Source of the DNA: Hydrogenophilales bacterium 28-61-23
GTDB lineage: Bacteria > Pseudomonadota > Gammaproteobacteria > Burkholderiales > Thiobacillaceae
NCBI GenBank assembly: GCA_002281555.1
Contig: NCGJ01000008.1
Span: forward strand, 1 to 64,000
Length of the DNA: 64,000 nt
Direction of reading: 5' to 3'
Of this stretch, positions 8,913 through 19,915 are shown piece after piece. Position numbers and translations under genes: made by a program. Position 1 is the stretch's first letter; each line of letters starts with the position of its first letter. The notes beneath the pieces were generated by a model that saw only the letters and a program-made list of their open reading frames with translations, searched no databases and was not told the origin of the DNA.

Positions 8913-8925
8913 GACCGACAGGCTG

Positions 8926-10968
8926 CTAGGCGCGCAAATAATCCAGACCGCGCGGCAGCCAGCGCGCCAGATGCCGATCCACCACCTCGGGCCGCCGCGA
9001 GAGCAGTTCTTCCGCCGCATCGCGCGCGGCTTCCAGCAGGTCGATATCGGTTTCCAGATTGGCGAAACGCAGAATATGTTGGCCGGACTGGCGCGCGCCC
9101 ATGAATTCGCCGGGGCCGCGCAGTTTCAGGTCTTCTCGCGCGATGGCGAAGCCGTCGGCATGTTGTTTGATGATGCTCAGGCGCTGGCGGCCGTTATCTG
9201 AAAGCGCATCGCCGTAGATCAGCAAGCAGGTCGATTCGCGTGCGCCGCGGCCGACCCGGCCGCGCAACTGATGCAGTTGCGCCAGACCGTAGCGCTCGGC
9301 ATGCTCGATCACCATCAACGCGGCATTGGGCACGTCGACGCCGACTTCGATCACCGTGGTGGCGACCAGCAAATGCAGTTCGCCGGCCTTGAACGCGGCC
9401 ATCACCGCAGCCTTTTCCACGCTTTTCATGCGGCCGTGCACCAGGCCGATATTCAGTTCCGGCAACCGTTCGACCAGTTCGGCGTGGCTTTCCTCGGCGG
9501 CGCGAAGCTGGAGCTTTTCCGATTCCTCCACCAGCGGGCAAACCCAATAGGCCTGCGCGCCGGTCTGGCAGTAGTCGCGCAGACGGCCGATGACTTCATC
9601 GCGCCGTTTCATCGACATCACTTTGGTGGCGATCGGCGTGCGTCCGGGCGGCAGTTCGTCGATGACCGAGACGTCGAGATCGGCGTAGTAACTCATCGCC
9701 AGCGAGCGCGGGATGGGCGTGGCGGACATCATCAGCAGGTGCGGAACCTGCCCCAATTCGATGCCGCCGCCTTTCTCGCGCAAGGCCAGGCGCTGGCCGA
9801 CGCCGAAGCGGTGCTGTTCGTCGACGATGGTCAGGGTCAGATTGGCGAAGCTGACGCCGGCCTGGAACAGCGCGTGGGTGCCGACGGCGACGTTGACCTC
9901 GCCGCTGGCGATACGCGCCAGGCTGTCCTTTTTCGCCTTGCCCTTGGTCGCGGCGGCGATCCAGGCCACCTGCATGCCGAGCGGTGTCAGCCATTCGTGC
10001 ATTTTCAGGAAGAGTTGTTCGGCCAGGATTTCGGTCGGCGCCATCACGGCGACCTGGCCGCCGGCCGCGAGCGCGGGCAGCAGCGTGAGCGCGGCGACCA
10101 GGGTCTTGCCGCTGCCGACATCGCCCTGCAACAAACGGTTCATCGGGTGCGGCCGGGCCAGATCGCGGCGGATTTCGTTCAGAGCGCGAGTCTGGGCGGC
10201 GGTCAGCGCGAAGGGCAGGGCGGCGAGCAGTTTTACGGACAGGCCGCCGTCGCCAGTGAGCGAGACCGCGCCGAGTTGCTCGCGTTGGTGCGCGGCCAGA
10301 CGCAGCGAAAGTTGTTGCGCCAGCAGTTCGTCGAACTTGATGCGTTGCCAGGCCGGCGTGGTCTGGGTTTCCAGCGCGTTCAGGTCGGCGTCGGGTTGCG
10401 GATGGTGCAGCGCATTCAGTGCTTCGGCGAAGCCGGGCAGTTGCAATCCTGTCAGCAGACTGGCCGGCAGCGTTTCGCTCAGGTCGGCCTGCGCGAGTGC
10501 CGTCTGCACCGATTTGCGGATGGCGTTCTGCGAAAACGCCGCCACGGCCGGGTAAACCGGCGTCAGCGTCGCTGGCAACGGCGTGTTTTCGCGTACGACT
10601 CGCATTTGCGGATGCACCATCTCCGCGCCGAAGAAGCCGGGCTTCACTTCGCCGAACAACCGCACACGCGCGCCGGGCTGGAGCTGATTCAACTGGCTGG
10701 GATAGAAATGCAGCAGGCGGAAATACAGGTGGGCGCTGCCGGGCGTGACGCTTTCTGCAATTTCGACCAGCAATTGCCGCCGTGGCCGCATCTGCACTTC
10801 GGCATGCACGACGACGCCCTCGACCAGCACATCGACGCCCATGCGCACATCGCGCAGCGGCGTCAGCCGGGTTTCGTCCTGATAGCGCAGCGGCAGATGC
10901 AGGATCAGATCGCCGCTGGCGGCATAGCCCAGCTTGCGGGCGATCAGGTCCGCATCGAGCGTGGCCAT
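8926..10968 (-). CDS. recG: ATP-dependent DNA helicase RecG
   Basis: Branch-migrating helicase that remodels stalled forks and Holliday junctions. 680 residues with the wedge/OB domain at the N-terminus, Walker A LLQGDVGSGKT, the RecG-type DEQH box (IVDEQHRFGVGQR), and the C-terminal motifs VATTVIEVGVDVPNA and LHQLRGRVGRGARES. Length matches E. coli RecG (693). It is convergent with the GGDEF-EAL gene and begins 18 nt after ridA on the same strand. Confidence 0.96.
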   Translation of the reverse strand: MATLDADLIARKLGYAASGDLILHLPLRYQDETRLTPLRDVRMGVDVLVEGVVVHAEVQMRPRRQLLVEIAESVTPGSAHLYFRLLHFYPSQLNQLQPGARVRLFGEVKPGFFGAEMVHPQMRVVRENTPLPATLTPVYPAVAAFSQNAIRKSVQTALAQADLSETLPASLLTGLQLPGFAEALNALHHPQPDADLNALETQTTPAWQRIKFDELLAQQLSLRLAAHQREQLGAVSLTGDGGLSVKLLAALPFALTAAQTRALNEIRRDLARPHPMNRLLQGDVGSGKTLVAALTLLPALAAGGQVAVMAPTEILAEQLFLKMHEWLTPLGMQVAWIAAATKGKAKKDSLARIASGEVNVAVGTHALFQAGVSFANLTLTIVDEQHRFGVGQRLALREKGGGIELGQVPHLLMMSATPIPRSLAMSYYADLDVSVIDELPPGRTPIATKVMSMKRRDEVIGRLRDYCQTGAQAYWVCPLVEESEKLQLRAAEESHAELVERLPELNIGLVHGRMKSVEKAAVMAAFKAGELHLLVATTVIEVGVDVPNAALMVIEHAERYGLAQLHQLRGRVGRGARESTCLLIYGDALSDNGRQRLSIIKQHADGFAIAREDLKLRGPGEFMGARQSGQHILRFANLETDIDLLEAARDAAEELLSRRPEVVDRHLARWLPRGLDYLRA

Positions 10969-10986
10969 GCCTTGGTTAGTCTGGGA

Positions 10987-11367
10987 TCAACCCAGCGCCA
11001 TCACCGCATCTGCCTCGACCAGCGCGTTGCGCGGCAGCGAGGCGACGCCGACGGCGGCGCGGGCCGGGTAGGGCTGGCTGAAATACTGCGCCATGATTTC
11101 GTTGACCTTGGCGAAGTTGGCCAGGTCGGTCAGGAACACGTTGAGCTTGACCACATCGGCCAGACTGCCGCCGGCCGCTTCCGCGACCGCCGCCAGATTC
11201 TTGAACACTTGATGGATCTGCGCTTCGATGCCTTCGACCATCTGCATCGAAGTCGGATCGAGGCCGATCTGGCCGGACATGTAAACCGTGCCATCGACGT
11301 TGACGGCCTGCGAGTAGGTGCCGATGGCTTGCGGGGCGTTGGCGGTGGCGACGATGGTTTTGGTCAT
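10987..11367 (-). CDS. ridA: RidA family enamine/imine deaminase
   Basis: 126-residue cytoplasmic trimeric enzyme of the YjgF/YER057c/UK114 family, which hydrolyses 2-aminoacrylate and related reactive enamines. The catalytic Arg is Arg103 in PARAAVGV, with Glu118 in [15 protein letters not shown] and [13 protein letters not shown] are further family marks. It sits directly upstream of recG on the same strand. Confidence 0.93.
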   Translation of the reverse strand: MTKTIVATANAPQAIGTYSQAVNVDGTVYMSGQIGLDPTSMQMVEGIEAQIHQVFKNLAAVAEAAGGSLADVVKLNVFLTDLANFAKVNEIMAQYFSQPYPARAAVGVASLPRNALVEADAVMALG

Positions 11368-11421
11368 GGCGGGTTCCGATTTATGAAAGGGGTTAATTTG
11401 GCGGCGAAGCCTGCAACATGA

Positions 11422-11820
11422 TCAAGCCAGCCAGTTTTCTACGTTCAATCTTTCGACTCGTTTGAATTCGCCGACGTTATCGGTCACCAGCACAGCGCCC
11501 AGCGCTTGTGCGTGGGCCGCGATCATCAAGTCATAGGGGCCGATCGCTTGGCCACGCAGCTCAAGATCGGCGCGGATCGGGCCATACAGTCGCGCAGCGG
11601 CGGCATCGAACGGGACGATCTGAAATCCGTCGATGAGCGTGTCGAAGACCCGCCGGTTGTGTTCCTGCCGCACGCTCTTGGCAATGCCGTACTCGATCTC
11701 GGCGACGACCACGGACGACAGCAAGATGGCGCTGGCCGGATATTTCTCCAACCGTATCAGCAGGCCAGGACGTTCCTTGCTCATGGCGATGAGGATGTTT
11801 GTATCGAGCAGGTATTGCAT
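11422..11820 (-). CDS. vapC: PIN-domain toxin, VapC type
   Basis: 132-residue ribonuclease toxin of a type II toxin-antitoxin pair. The PIN acidic residues are in place: Asp6 (LLDTNILI), Glu41/Glu43 (VAEIEYGI), Asp97 (PYDLMIAAHA) and Asp114 (VTDNVGEF). It lies 5 nt downstream of its antitoxin gene. All catalytic residues are present, so the toxin should be active. The RNA target is not predictable from the sequence. Confidence 0.92.
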   Translation of the reverse strand: MQYLLDTNILIAMSKERPGLLIRLEKYPASAILLSSVVVAEIEYGIAKSVRQEHNRRVFDTLIDGFQIVPFDAAAARLYGPIRADLELRGQAIGPYDLMIAAHAQALGAVLVTDNVGEFKRVERLNVENWLA

Positions 11821-11825
11821 GGAAT

Positions 11826-13108
<1,283 letters not shown>

Positions 13109-13168
13109 GTCGAAATTCTCGATAAGTGAACAAAAAATCAGGTCGGCAAGGGATTGCCGACGCCTTGC

Positions 13169-13894
13169 TTACATCAGCCAGTCATCCAGCGACGATTCCT
13201 TGCTGGTTTCGTGGCGGATGTCTTCCTTGCCGAGCGGATTGTCAGCGCGCACCAGTTCGTCCGCGTGGATGCGCAGTTTGGTCTTGCGCCGCGGCAGGTA
13301 ATGGTTGGCCGGTTTGGTGCCCCATTCCGGCATCAACTGATAGCCGCCCGATTCGCGGATCGCCAGCGAGACGTCCGATTCCGGGTCATGCACATCGCCG
13401 AACAGGCGCGCGCTGGTCGGGCAGGAAATCACGCAGGCCGGTTTGCGCCGGTCTTCCGGAATGGTTTCGTCGTAGATGCGGTCGACGCACAGCGTGCATT
13501 TCTTCATCACCTGCTGCTTCTCGTCCAGTTCGCGCGCGCCGTAGGGACAGGCCCAGGAACAGTATTTGCAGCCGATGCATTTGTCGTAATCGACCAGCAC
13601 GATGCCGTCTTCCTTGCGTTTGTAGCTGGCGCCGGTCGGACAGACCGGCACGCAGGGCGGGTCTTCGCAATGCAGGCAGCTCTTCGGGAAATGCAGCGTT
13701 TCGGTGTTGGGAAAGGTGCCGACTTCATAGGTCTGCACCCGGTTGAAGAAGGTGCCGGTGGGGTCCTTGCCGTAGGGGTTGTCGTCGAACAGCGGGCCGG
13801 CTTCGCCGGAGGTGTTCCACTGTTTGCAACTGGTCACGCAGGCATGGCAGCCGACGCAGACGTTGAGGTCGATGACTAACGCGAGCTGGGTCAT
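13169..13894 (-). CDS. soeB: Four-cluster ferredoxin subunit of sulfite dehydrogenase
   Basis: 241 residues from ATG 13894. Four Cys groups typical of DmsB/PsrB-type subunits are visible: CVGCHACVTSC (Cys13-Cys23), CLHCEDPPCVPVCPTG, CIGCKYCSWACPYG, and CTLC with CVISCPTS. These should hold four 4Fe-4S clusters that wire the molybdenum site to the membrane anchor. The ATG overlaps the soeA stop as ATGA. No signal peptide is present, consistent with a cytoplasmic location. Confidence 0.9.
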   Translation of the reverse strand: MTQLALVIDLNVCVGCHACVTSCKQWNTSGEAGPLFDDNPYGKDPTGTFFNRVQTYEVGTFPNTETLHFPKSCLHCEDPPCVPVCPTGASYKRKEDGIVLVDYDKCIGCKYCSWACPYGARELDEKQQVMKKCTLCVDRIYDETIPEDRRKPACVISCPTSARLFGDVHDPESDVSLAIRESGGYQLMPEWGTKPANHYLPRRKTKLRIHADELVRADNPLGKEDIRHETSKESSLDDWLM

Positions 13895-16800
13895 TTGCCT
13901 TCTCCCTTGCCGAACAGCCCGGCGACATAGTTCTGCCAAGGTCGTCGCCCCGGTGTGCCCGGTGCCGCCGGTACCGCCGTGAACTGCGGCCAGGTTTCTT
14001 TCGGCTCATCCGCGCCGGCCTTGTAGATGCGCACGCGCACGTCGTACCAGGCGGCCTGGCCGGTGACCGGGTCGGAGTTGGAAATATGTTCGCCGGCTTC
14101 GTTGCGCGGCAGTTCCTCGGAAATCAGGTGGTTGAGCAGGAAGCCCTGTTTGCTTTCGTTGGCGTCCTTGTCCAGATTCCACGCGCCGGCGGCCTTGCCG
14201 ATGGCGTTCCAGGTCCACACCGTGCCCGGCTCGACCGCTTCGGACAGGCGCGCCATGCAGCGCACCTTGCCGTGCATCGATTCGATCCAGATCCAGTCGT
14301 CGTCGGCGATGCCTTGCGCGGCGGCGGTCTTCGGGTTGATGTGGAGGTAGTTGTAGGCGTGAATCTGGCGCAGCCAGGCGTTTTGCGAATCCCACGAGTG
14401 ATACATCGCCATCGGCCGTTGCGTGACCGCGTTGAGCGGGTATTTGTGCTTGTCGGACAGGGTTGCTTCGAGCGGTTCGTAATAGAAAGGCAGCGGGTCG
14501 AAGTAGGTTTCGATGCGCTTCTTCAGATGCGCCGGCGGTTGTCTGCCATCGGTCTTGCCTTGCGCGGCGAGGCGGAATTTCTGCAGCACTTCCGAGTAGA
14601 TGTGGATGTTGATCGGCTCGGAGTGGCGCGTCATGCCGTGCGCCTGCGCCCATTGCAGATAGCCCTGGTTCCAGTTGCGCATGTATTGGTAGGACTTGGG
14701 CAGGTGGTACTGGAACACGCAGTTGTTCTGCTCGTACATCTGCCATTGGTTCGGATTCGGCTCGCCCTTCATCGATTTCTCACCGCCCTTGCCGCGCCAG
14801 CCGGCCAGGAAACCGATGCCGGAACCGGGTGCGGTCTCGAAATTGACGATGAAATCCGGGTAGTCGCGGAATTTGCGGTTGCCCTCTTTGGTCGTGAACG
14901 CCGGCAGTTTCAGCCGGCTGCCGAGTTCGATCAGCACTTCCTGGAATGGCTTGCATTCGCCGGTCGGCGGCAGCACGGGGATGCGCACCGAATCGACCGG
15001 GCCGTCGAATTCGGAAATCGGCCGGTCGAGCATCGACATCGCGTCGTGGCGTTCGAGGTAAGTGGTGTCCGGCAGGATCAGATCGGCGAAGGCGGTCATC
15101 TCGGACTGGAACGCGTCGGCGACGACGATGAACGGAATTTTGTAGCTGCCATCCTCTTCCTTGTCGTTCAGCATCTTGCGCACTTCGACCGCGTTCATCG
15201 TCGAGTTCCACGCCATGTTGGCCATGAAGATCAGCAGCGTGTCGATCTTGTACGGATCGCCGCGCCAGGCGTTGGTGATGACGTTGTGCATCAGGCCATG
15301 CACGGAGAGCGGATACTCCCAGGAGAACGCCTTGTCGATGCGCACCGGGCCGCCGTCGTCATCGACGAACAGATCGTCCGGGTCGGCCGGCCAGCCCAGC
15401 GGCATGCCGTCCAGCGGCGTGTTCGGGCGTACCGCTTCGGGTGTGGTCGGCGTCTTCGCGCAGGGCGGAATCGGGCGCGGGAACGGCGCTTTGTGGCGGA
15501 AACCGCCGGGCCGGTCGATGGTGCCCAGCAGCGACATCAGGATGCCCAGCGCGCGGATGCCGTGGAAGCCGTTGGAATGCGCCGCCAGGCCGCGCATGGC
15601 GTGGAAGGCGACCGGATTGCCGGTGATCGTCTTGTGTTCGTTGTCCCACACGTCGGTCCAGGCGATCGGCAGCTCGATCTTCTGGTCGCGCGCGGTGACG
15701 CCCATTTCATGCGCCAGCCGCCTGATCGTTTCGACCGGAATCCCGGTGATGCCGGCGGCCCATTCCGGCGTGTACTGCTCGACCCGCTCGGCCAGCAACT
15801 GGAACGCGGGTTTCACCGGCGTACCGTCGGCCAGCTTGAATTCGCCGAGCAGGTAAGGATCGACGCCGGGCGTGTGGGTGCCCACCGGGCGGTCCATTTC
15901 GCGGTCCCACCACAGCTTGTTCTGCGGGTCGAAACAGCCTTCCTCCGGCGGCACTTCGAAGCGCACGAACATGCCTTCTTCATGGCTCTTGGCGTCGATG
16001 TTCACCAGTTCCGCCGAGTTGGAGTACTGCACCAGGAACTCGCGGTCGTACAAACCCTGCTTGATGATCTCGTGGATCAAGGCCAGCAGCAGCGCGCCAT
16101 CGGTGCCCGGCTTGATCGGAATCCATTCGTCGGCGATCGCGGAATAGCCGGTGCGCACCGGGTTGATCGAAATGAAGCGGCCGCCGTCGCGCTTGAATTT
16201 GGACAGCGCGATCTTCATCGGATTGGAATGGTGATCCTCCGCCGTGCCCAGCATCACGAACAGCTTGGCGCGGTCGAGGTCCGGCCCGCCGAATTCCCAG
16301 AACGAACCGCCGATGGTGTAGATCAGTCCGGCCGCCATGTTGACCGAGCAGAAACCGCCGTGCGCCGCGTAGTTGGGCGTGCCGAACTGGCGCGCGAACA
16401 AGCCGGTCAGCGCCTGCATCTGGTCGCGTCCGGTGAACAACGCGAACTTCTTTGGATCGGTCGCGCGGATCTTGCCCAGCCGCTCTTCCAGAATCGCGAA
16501 CGCCTCGTCCCATGAGATCGGCTCGAACTCACCCACGCCCCGGTCGGCGCCCGCCTTGCGCCGCAACGGCCGGGTCAGCCGCGCCGGCGAATACTGTTTC
16601 ATGATGCCGCTGGAACCCTTGGCGCAGAGCACGCCCTGGTTCAACGGATGGTCGATATTGCCCTCGATGAAGCGCACCTCGCCGTTCTTCAGATGCACCT
16701 TGATGCCACAACGGCAGGCGCACATGTAACAGGTGGTGGTGCGGACTTCTTCGTGCAGGGCGGCGGGTTCGGATTTCGAGGCGGTGAGGGTTTGCGTCAC
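13891..16800 (-). CDS. soeA: Molybdopterin oxidoreductase, probable sulfite dehydrogenase SoeA
   Basis: 969-residue catalytic subunit of the DMSO reductase superfamily. The N-terminal cluster is Cys24, Cys27, Cys31 and Cys59 (TTCYMCACRCG ... GVLCAKGS). HGGFCSVNM holds a candidate molybdenum-ligand Cys. There is no twin-arginine signal, so the enzyme should face the cytoplasm. This fits SoeABC, which oxidises sulfite to sulfate and feeds the quinone pool, and fits less well with the Tat-exported Psr, Ttr or Dms enzymes. The overall sequence (FALFTGRDQMQALTGLFARQ and neighbours) agrees with what I recall of purple sulfur bacterial SoeA. Substrate is inferred, not shown. Confidence 0.8.
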   Translation of the reverse strand: MTQTLTASKSEPAALHEEVRTTTCYMCACRCGIKVHLKNGEVRFIEGNIDHPLNQGVLCAKGSSGIMKQYSPARLTRPLRRKAGADRGVGEFEPISWDEAFAILEERLGKIRATDPKKFALFTGRDQMQALTGLFARQFGTPNYAAHGGFCSVNMAAGLIYTIGGSFWEFGGPDLDRAKLFVMLGTAEDHHSNPMKIALSKFKRDGGRFISINPVRTGYSAIADEWIPIKPGTDGALLLALIHEIIKQGLYDREFLVQYSNSAELVNIDAKSHEEGMFVRFEVPPEEGCFDPQNKLWWDREMDRPVGTHTPGVDPYLLGEFKLADGTPVKPAFQLLAERVEQYTPEWAAGITGIPVETIRRLAHEMGVTARDQKIELPIAWTDVWDNEHKTITGNPVAFHAMRGLAAHSNGFHGIRALGILMSLLGTIDRPGGFRHKAPFPRPIPPCAKTPTTPEAVRPNTPLDGMPLGWPADPDDLFVDDDGGPVRIDKAFSWEYPLSVHGLMHNVITNAWRGDPYKIDTLLIFMANMAWNSTMNAVEVRKMLNDKEEDGSYKIPFIVVADAFQSEMTAFADLILPDTTYLERHDAMSMLDRPISEFDGPVDSVRIPVLPPTGECKPFQEVLIELGSRLKLPAFTTKEGNRKFRDYPDFIVNFETAPGSGIGFLAGWRGKGGEKSMKGEPNPNQWQMYEQNNCVFQYHLPKSYQYMRNWNQGYLQWAQAHGMTRHSEPINIHIYSEVLQKFRLAAQGKTDGRQPPAHLKKRIETYFDPLPFYYEPLEATLSDKHKYPLNAVTQRPMAMYHSWDSQNAWLRQIHAYNYLHINPKTAAAQGIADDDWIWIESMHGKVRCMARLSEAVEPGTVWTWNAIGKAAGAWNLDKDANESKQGFLLNHLISEELPRNEAGEHISNSDPVTGQAAWYDVRVRIYKAGADEPKETWPQFTAVPAAPGTPGRRPWQNYVAGLFGKGEGK

Positions 16801-16846
16801 GCGAGGCGTCCTTGCTGGGCTTGCTCCGGATCATTCGGACAAGGGG

Positions 16847-16874
16847 AAATCAGCGTATTAGAAAGCGCTGATTT
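16847..16874. promoter_or_regulatory. Inverted repeat upstream of the soe operon
   Basis: Perfect 9-base arms aaatcagcg (16847-16855) and cgctgattt (16866-16874) with a 10-base spacer, centred about 60 nt before the soeA start. No T-run follows on the minus strand, so an operator is more likely than a terminator. The regulator is unknown. Confidence 0.45.
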
Positions 16875-17022
16875 TCTCATGCGATTGGAATTGGTCCAAG
16901 ATAAAAGCTGGCTTTGTCGCTAGTGAAGCACCTGAAATGCTGGATTGCCGCGACAGAGAAGCCTCGCCATACTGCATCTAAAATCCTGGCCGAAGCTGAC
17001 TTTGAATCAAGGAGTTCGAAGC

Positions 17023-17256
17023 GTGACATTAACCATTGAACAAATTGCCGAGCAGGCCCTGAACCTACCCAGCGACGCCCGCGCTTTGCTGGCAGATCGA
17101 TTGGTGGAAAGCCTCGATCCACTTGAGGACGAGACAATTCGTGCCGTGTGGATGGCCGAAGCGCGCCGCCGGCTCGATGAAGTTCGCTCGGGGGCAGTCA
17201 AAACCATTCCTGGCGAGGAAGCCTTAGCTCAGGTGCGTCGCAACCTGTCACGCTGA
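17023..17256 (+). CDS. Addiction module antitoxin-like protein (TIGR02574 type)
   Basis: 77 residues, starting at GTG 17023 with aaggag 8 nt upstream. The sequence TIEQIAEQALNLPSDARALL, then LADRLVESLD, and a C-terminal EARRRLDEVRSGAVKTIPGE is typical of small 'putative addiction module' proteins paired with ParE/RelE-like toxins. The toxin gene just downstream is frameshifted, so this antitoxin may be an orphan. Confidence 0.82.
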   Translation: MTLTIEQIAEQALNLPSDARALLADRLVESLDPLEDETIRAVWMAEARRRLDEVRSGAVKTIPGEEALAQVRRNLSR

Positions 17257-17259
17257 TAC

Positions 17260-17558
17260 ATGCGTTTCGAGTTTCACCCGCTGGCACTGGCGGAATATCA
17301 GGAAGCCGCTTACTACTACGCGGGTTGCCAGCCGGGCTTGGAGTTGCGGTACATGGCTGCCGTGGAACGCGTCACATCGAGTTGATCGTTGAAGCGCCAC
17401 AGCGTTGGCCCATCCTTGAAGAAGATGTCCGACGCTGTCTGACGCAGGTGTTTCCCTACGCGGTTCTCTATGCCGTCGAGGCCGATTACATCTTGATTCT
17501 TGCCGTGATGCACAGCCACCGCGAACCTGGATATTGGCGCGACCGGAAGCCTCAGTAA
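17260..17558 (+). pseudogene. ParE/RelE-family toxin, frameshifted
   Basis: The gene starts at ATG 17260 (MRFEFHPLALAEYQEAAYYY, GLELRYMAAVE) and runs into a TGA after ERVTSS. The remainder of a ParE-like toxin (IELIVEAPQRWPILEEDVRR, CLTQVFPYAVLYAVEADYIL, HSHREPGYWRDR) continues in another frame. The switch falls near 17366-17380 and is consistent with loss of one base. The antitoxin upstream is intact. A sequencing error is possible but there is no sign of it elsewhere nearby. Confidence 0.82.
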
Positions 17559-17611
17559 CAGGGCGGAAAAGCGAAGCGCCTTCCGCCGTATGCGGGCTTC
17601 GATATCTACGA

Positions 17612-18736
17612 CTAAGCAGGCATTTTTTGCGATGCGGCCAGGTTTTTTGTACGGCGCGGCGTCAGTGAGAACGGACGTTCGACCGTCAGGAAAAGAAGCG
17701 CGGAAGGGATCAGCGTAAGAGCGAACATTGCCGGCAACAACAGCCAGAACAACCAAGCGCCCTGGTCGGCGATCGGCAGAACGATGGCGAGAGCGAGAAA
17801 GCCCGCTTTGAGCGCAAGTCCATGCAACAGGTAATAGGAATAGCTCATGTTTCCCAACCAACGCATGGGCGTCCACGAAAATGTACGTGGCAGCCAGGCG
17901 GTCGGGTCCCGGAAACAGGCCAGGCCGAGTATGAAGAAGGCCACAAAAAGGATGCCGATCTTTAGCGCAAAACCGCTGGACCCGGTTATCGGCAGCAGCG
18001 TGAGCAGCAATCCCGAGGCAAGCGCCAGCAGGCCGATAAAGCTGGACGGGGTAGGGATGTCGCGGTTCTCGATGGCTTCAAAAAGCAATATGCCCGAGAC
18101 AAACATGATCAGTCTGACGTGCCCGCCATAAGCGGCACTGTAGATCGCGGTTGCCGCCGCCACAGCCAAAAAAAAGGCAACACGCCAAACGATGCCGCGC
18201 TCGCGCAAGCCGAACAGCGCAATGGCAAACGGAATGGCCAAATAGTAGAACATCTCGTAACTCAACGACCACGCTACGGTAATCATGGGCTCGATCGGGA
18301 ATAATCCGGGCAGCAGAAGCAGGTTCTGGACAACGTAGAGCATGCCTTCGGCACCCGGGGCGGGAATCTTGTTTTCAGCGGGGAATACAAACGACAGGGC
18401 GATATAAACCGCAAACACGACGACGAAAGTGGGGTAAATCCGTTCGACACGTCTGGCCATATATCGGAAGAACGCTTGTCGTCGTGAGATCAATGAGCCG
18501 TAGATGAGATAGCCGCTGAGAACGAAAAAAAGATCGACGCCGGTGTTCCCGATGGTGTGTATGGCGCCGGCAAGGGCGAGCAGGGTTTGCTCGCCCGAAA
18601 TCCATGGTTTTATCAGCGTGACGTAATGGACCAGGAAAACAAGAAAGACGGCAAAACCGCGCATGCCTTCCATCGGGCGGACGTTATGAGCCCCGCCTCC
18701 GCGCGAAAGCTCAAATCTCTGGGCCAGCCATTCCAA
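17612..18736 (-). CDS. Acyltransferase 3 (OafA/YrhL) membrane protein
   Basis: 374 residues with about ten hydrophobic helices. Family marks are EGMRGFAVFLVFLVH near the N-terminus (the catalytic His of this family), DLFFVLSGYLI, and RRVERIYP. Such enzymes transfer acyl groups, often acetyl, to cell-surface sugars. It has no polysaccharide locus around it: it lies alone between the broken toxin and minE, so its substrate cannot be guessed. Confidence 0.88.
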   Translation of the reverse strand: MEWLAQRFELSRGGGAHNVRPMEGMRGFAVFLVFLVHYVTLIKPWISGEQTLLALAGAIHTIGNTGVDLFFVLSGYLIYGSLISRRQAFFRYMARRVERIYPTFVVVFAVYIALSFVFPAENKIPAPGAEGMLYVVQNLLLLPGLFPIEPMITVAWSLSYEMFYYLAIPFAIALFGLRERGIVWRVAFFLAVAAATAIYSAAYGGHVRLIMFVSGILLFEAIENRDIPTPSSFIGLLALASGLLLTLLPITGSSGFALKIGILFVAFFILGLACFRDPTAWLPRTFSWTPMRWLGNMSYSYYLLHGLALKAGFLALAIVLPIADQGAWLFWLLLPAMFALTLIPSALLFLTVERPFSLTPRRTKNLAASQKMPA

Positions 18737-18755
18737 GGGACGCTCCCAACGCTGT

Positions 18756-19040
18756 TTACGCGCCCGCCCGCTTGTCCTCCGGCAACATGATGTTCAGCTC
18801 CAGCACGTCGTATTCGCCGTGTTTTTCCAGTTGCACCTTGATCATGTCGCGGTCGACATGGATGTATTTGGCGATCACGGCGAGCAGTTCTTCCTGCAGC
18901 GCGGGCAGGTAGTCGGGCGAACTGGCGTTGCGGCCGGCGCGTTCGTGGGCGAGGATGATTTGCAGGCGCTCTTTGGCGACGATGGCGGTTTTCTTGGTGT
19001 CGCCGCGCAGGTAGTCGAGCAGGTTGTCGATCAGGGACAT
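18756..19040 (-). CDS. minE: Cell division topological specificity factor MinE
   Basis: 94 residues from ATG 19040 ([19 protein letters not shown]). MinE displaces MinCD from mid-cell by stimulating the MinD ATPase. The anti-MinCD stretch [19 protein letters not shown] is clear, followed by the topological domain ending [12 protein letters not shown]. It starts one base after the minD stop. Confidence 0.96.
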   Translation of the reverse strand: MSLIDNLLDYLRGDTKKTAIVAKERLQIILAHERAGRNASSPDYLPALQEELLAVIAKYIHVDRDMIKVQLEKHGEYDVLELNIMLPEDKRAGA

Positions 19041-19041
19041 C

Positions 19042-19854
19042 TCAGCGGCCTCCAAACAGTCGTTTCAGGAATCCCGCTTTTTCGGCGGTGGTGAAGCGCA
19101 TCGGCACATCGTCGCCCATGAAGCGGGCGACGACATCGCGATAGGCTTCGGCGACGTCGCTTTTCTCTAGGTGGATGGCGGGGGTGCCGGAGTTGGAGGC
19201 TTGCAACACCGATTCCGATTCCGGAATCACGCCGATCAGCGGGATGCGCAGGATTTCCTGGATGTCGTCGACGGAGAGCATTTCACCGGCGGCGACGCGT
19301 TTCGGATCGTAACGGGTGACCAGCAGATGTTCCTTGACCGGTTCCTGGCCTTCGGTCGCGCGTTTGGATTTTGCCGCGAGGATGCCCAGGATGCGGTCGG
19401 AGTCGCGCACCGAGGAGACTTCCGGGTTGGTCACGATCAGGGCTTCGTCGGCGTAATACATCGCGCTGAACGCGCCGTGTTCGATGCCGGCGGGCGAGTC
19501 GCAGACGATGCAGTCGAAGCTTTCCTTGAGCTCGTCGATGATGCGGCCGACGCCTTCCAGGCTGAGCGCATCCTTGTCGCGCGTCTGCGAGGCGGGTAGC
19601 ACGAACAGGTTGTCGCAATGCTTGTCCTTGATCAGCGCCTGCTTGAGCGAAACCTCGCCGTTGATGACGTTGATGATGTCGTACACCACGCGCCGCTCGC
19701 AGCCCATGATCAGGTCCAGATTGCGCAGGCCGACGTCGAAGTCGATGACCACGGTCTTGTTGCCGCGCAGGGCGAGGCCGCTGGAGAAGCTGGCGCTGGT
19801 GGTGGTCTTGCCGACCCCGCCCTTGCCCGAGGTAACTACGATGACTTTTGGCAC
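19042..19854 (-). CDS. minD: Septum site-determining ATPase MinD
   Basis: 270 residues, membrane-bound ATPase that recruits MinC. Deviant Walker [13 protein letters not shown] at the N-terminus, switch region [13 protein letters not shown], and the C-terminal amphipathic helix [14 protein letters not shown] for membrane binding. Length equals E. coli MinD. It is the middle gene of minC-minD-minE. Confidence 0.97.
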   Translation of the reverse strand: MPKVIVVTSGKGGVGKTTTSASFSSGLALRGNKTVVIDFDVGLRNLDLIMGCERRVVYDIINVINGEVSLKQALIKDKHCDNLFVLPASQTRDKDALSLEGVGRIIDELKESFDCIVCDSPAGIEHGAFSAMYYADEALIVTNPEVSSVRDSDRILGILAAKSKRATEGQEPVKEHLLVTRYDPKRVAAGEMLSVDDIQEILRIPLIGVIPESESVLQASNSGTPAIHLEKSDVAEAYRDVVARFMGDDVPMRFTTAEKAGFLKRLFGGR

Positions 19855-19915
19855 TGTGACTGGTCCTCCGTAAAGATTTGAATTTTAACTGTAAAGCGGG
19901 TGTGGAGATTCTGGC

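Noticed and set aside
9271-11421. 716-codon plus-strand frame across recG and ridA
   Set aside because: It spans two well-supported minus-strand genes and shows only Gln/His/Arg-biased shadow sequence.
13491-13700. Cys-rich plus-strand reading of the soeB region as a separate metal protein
   Set aside because: The Cys codons belong to the minus-strand ferredoxin gene; the plus-strand readings lack any motif order.
14086-16515. Long plus-strand open frame of about 809 codons opposite soeA
   Set aside because: It is the antisense shadow of a strongly supported molybdoenzyme gene; its composition (His/Arg/Gly/Val-rich) has no protein family character.
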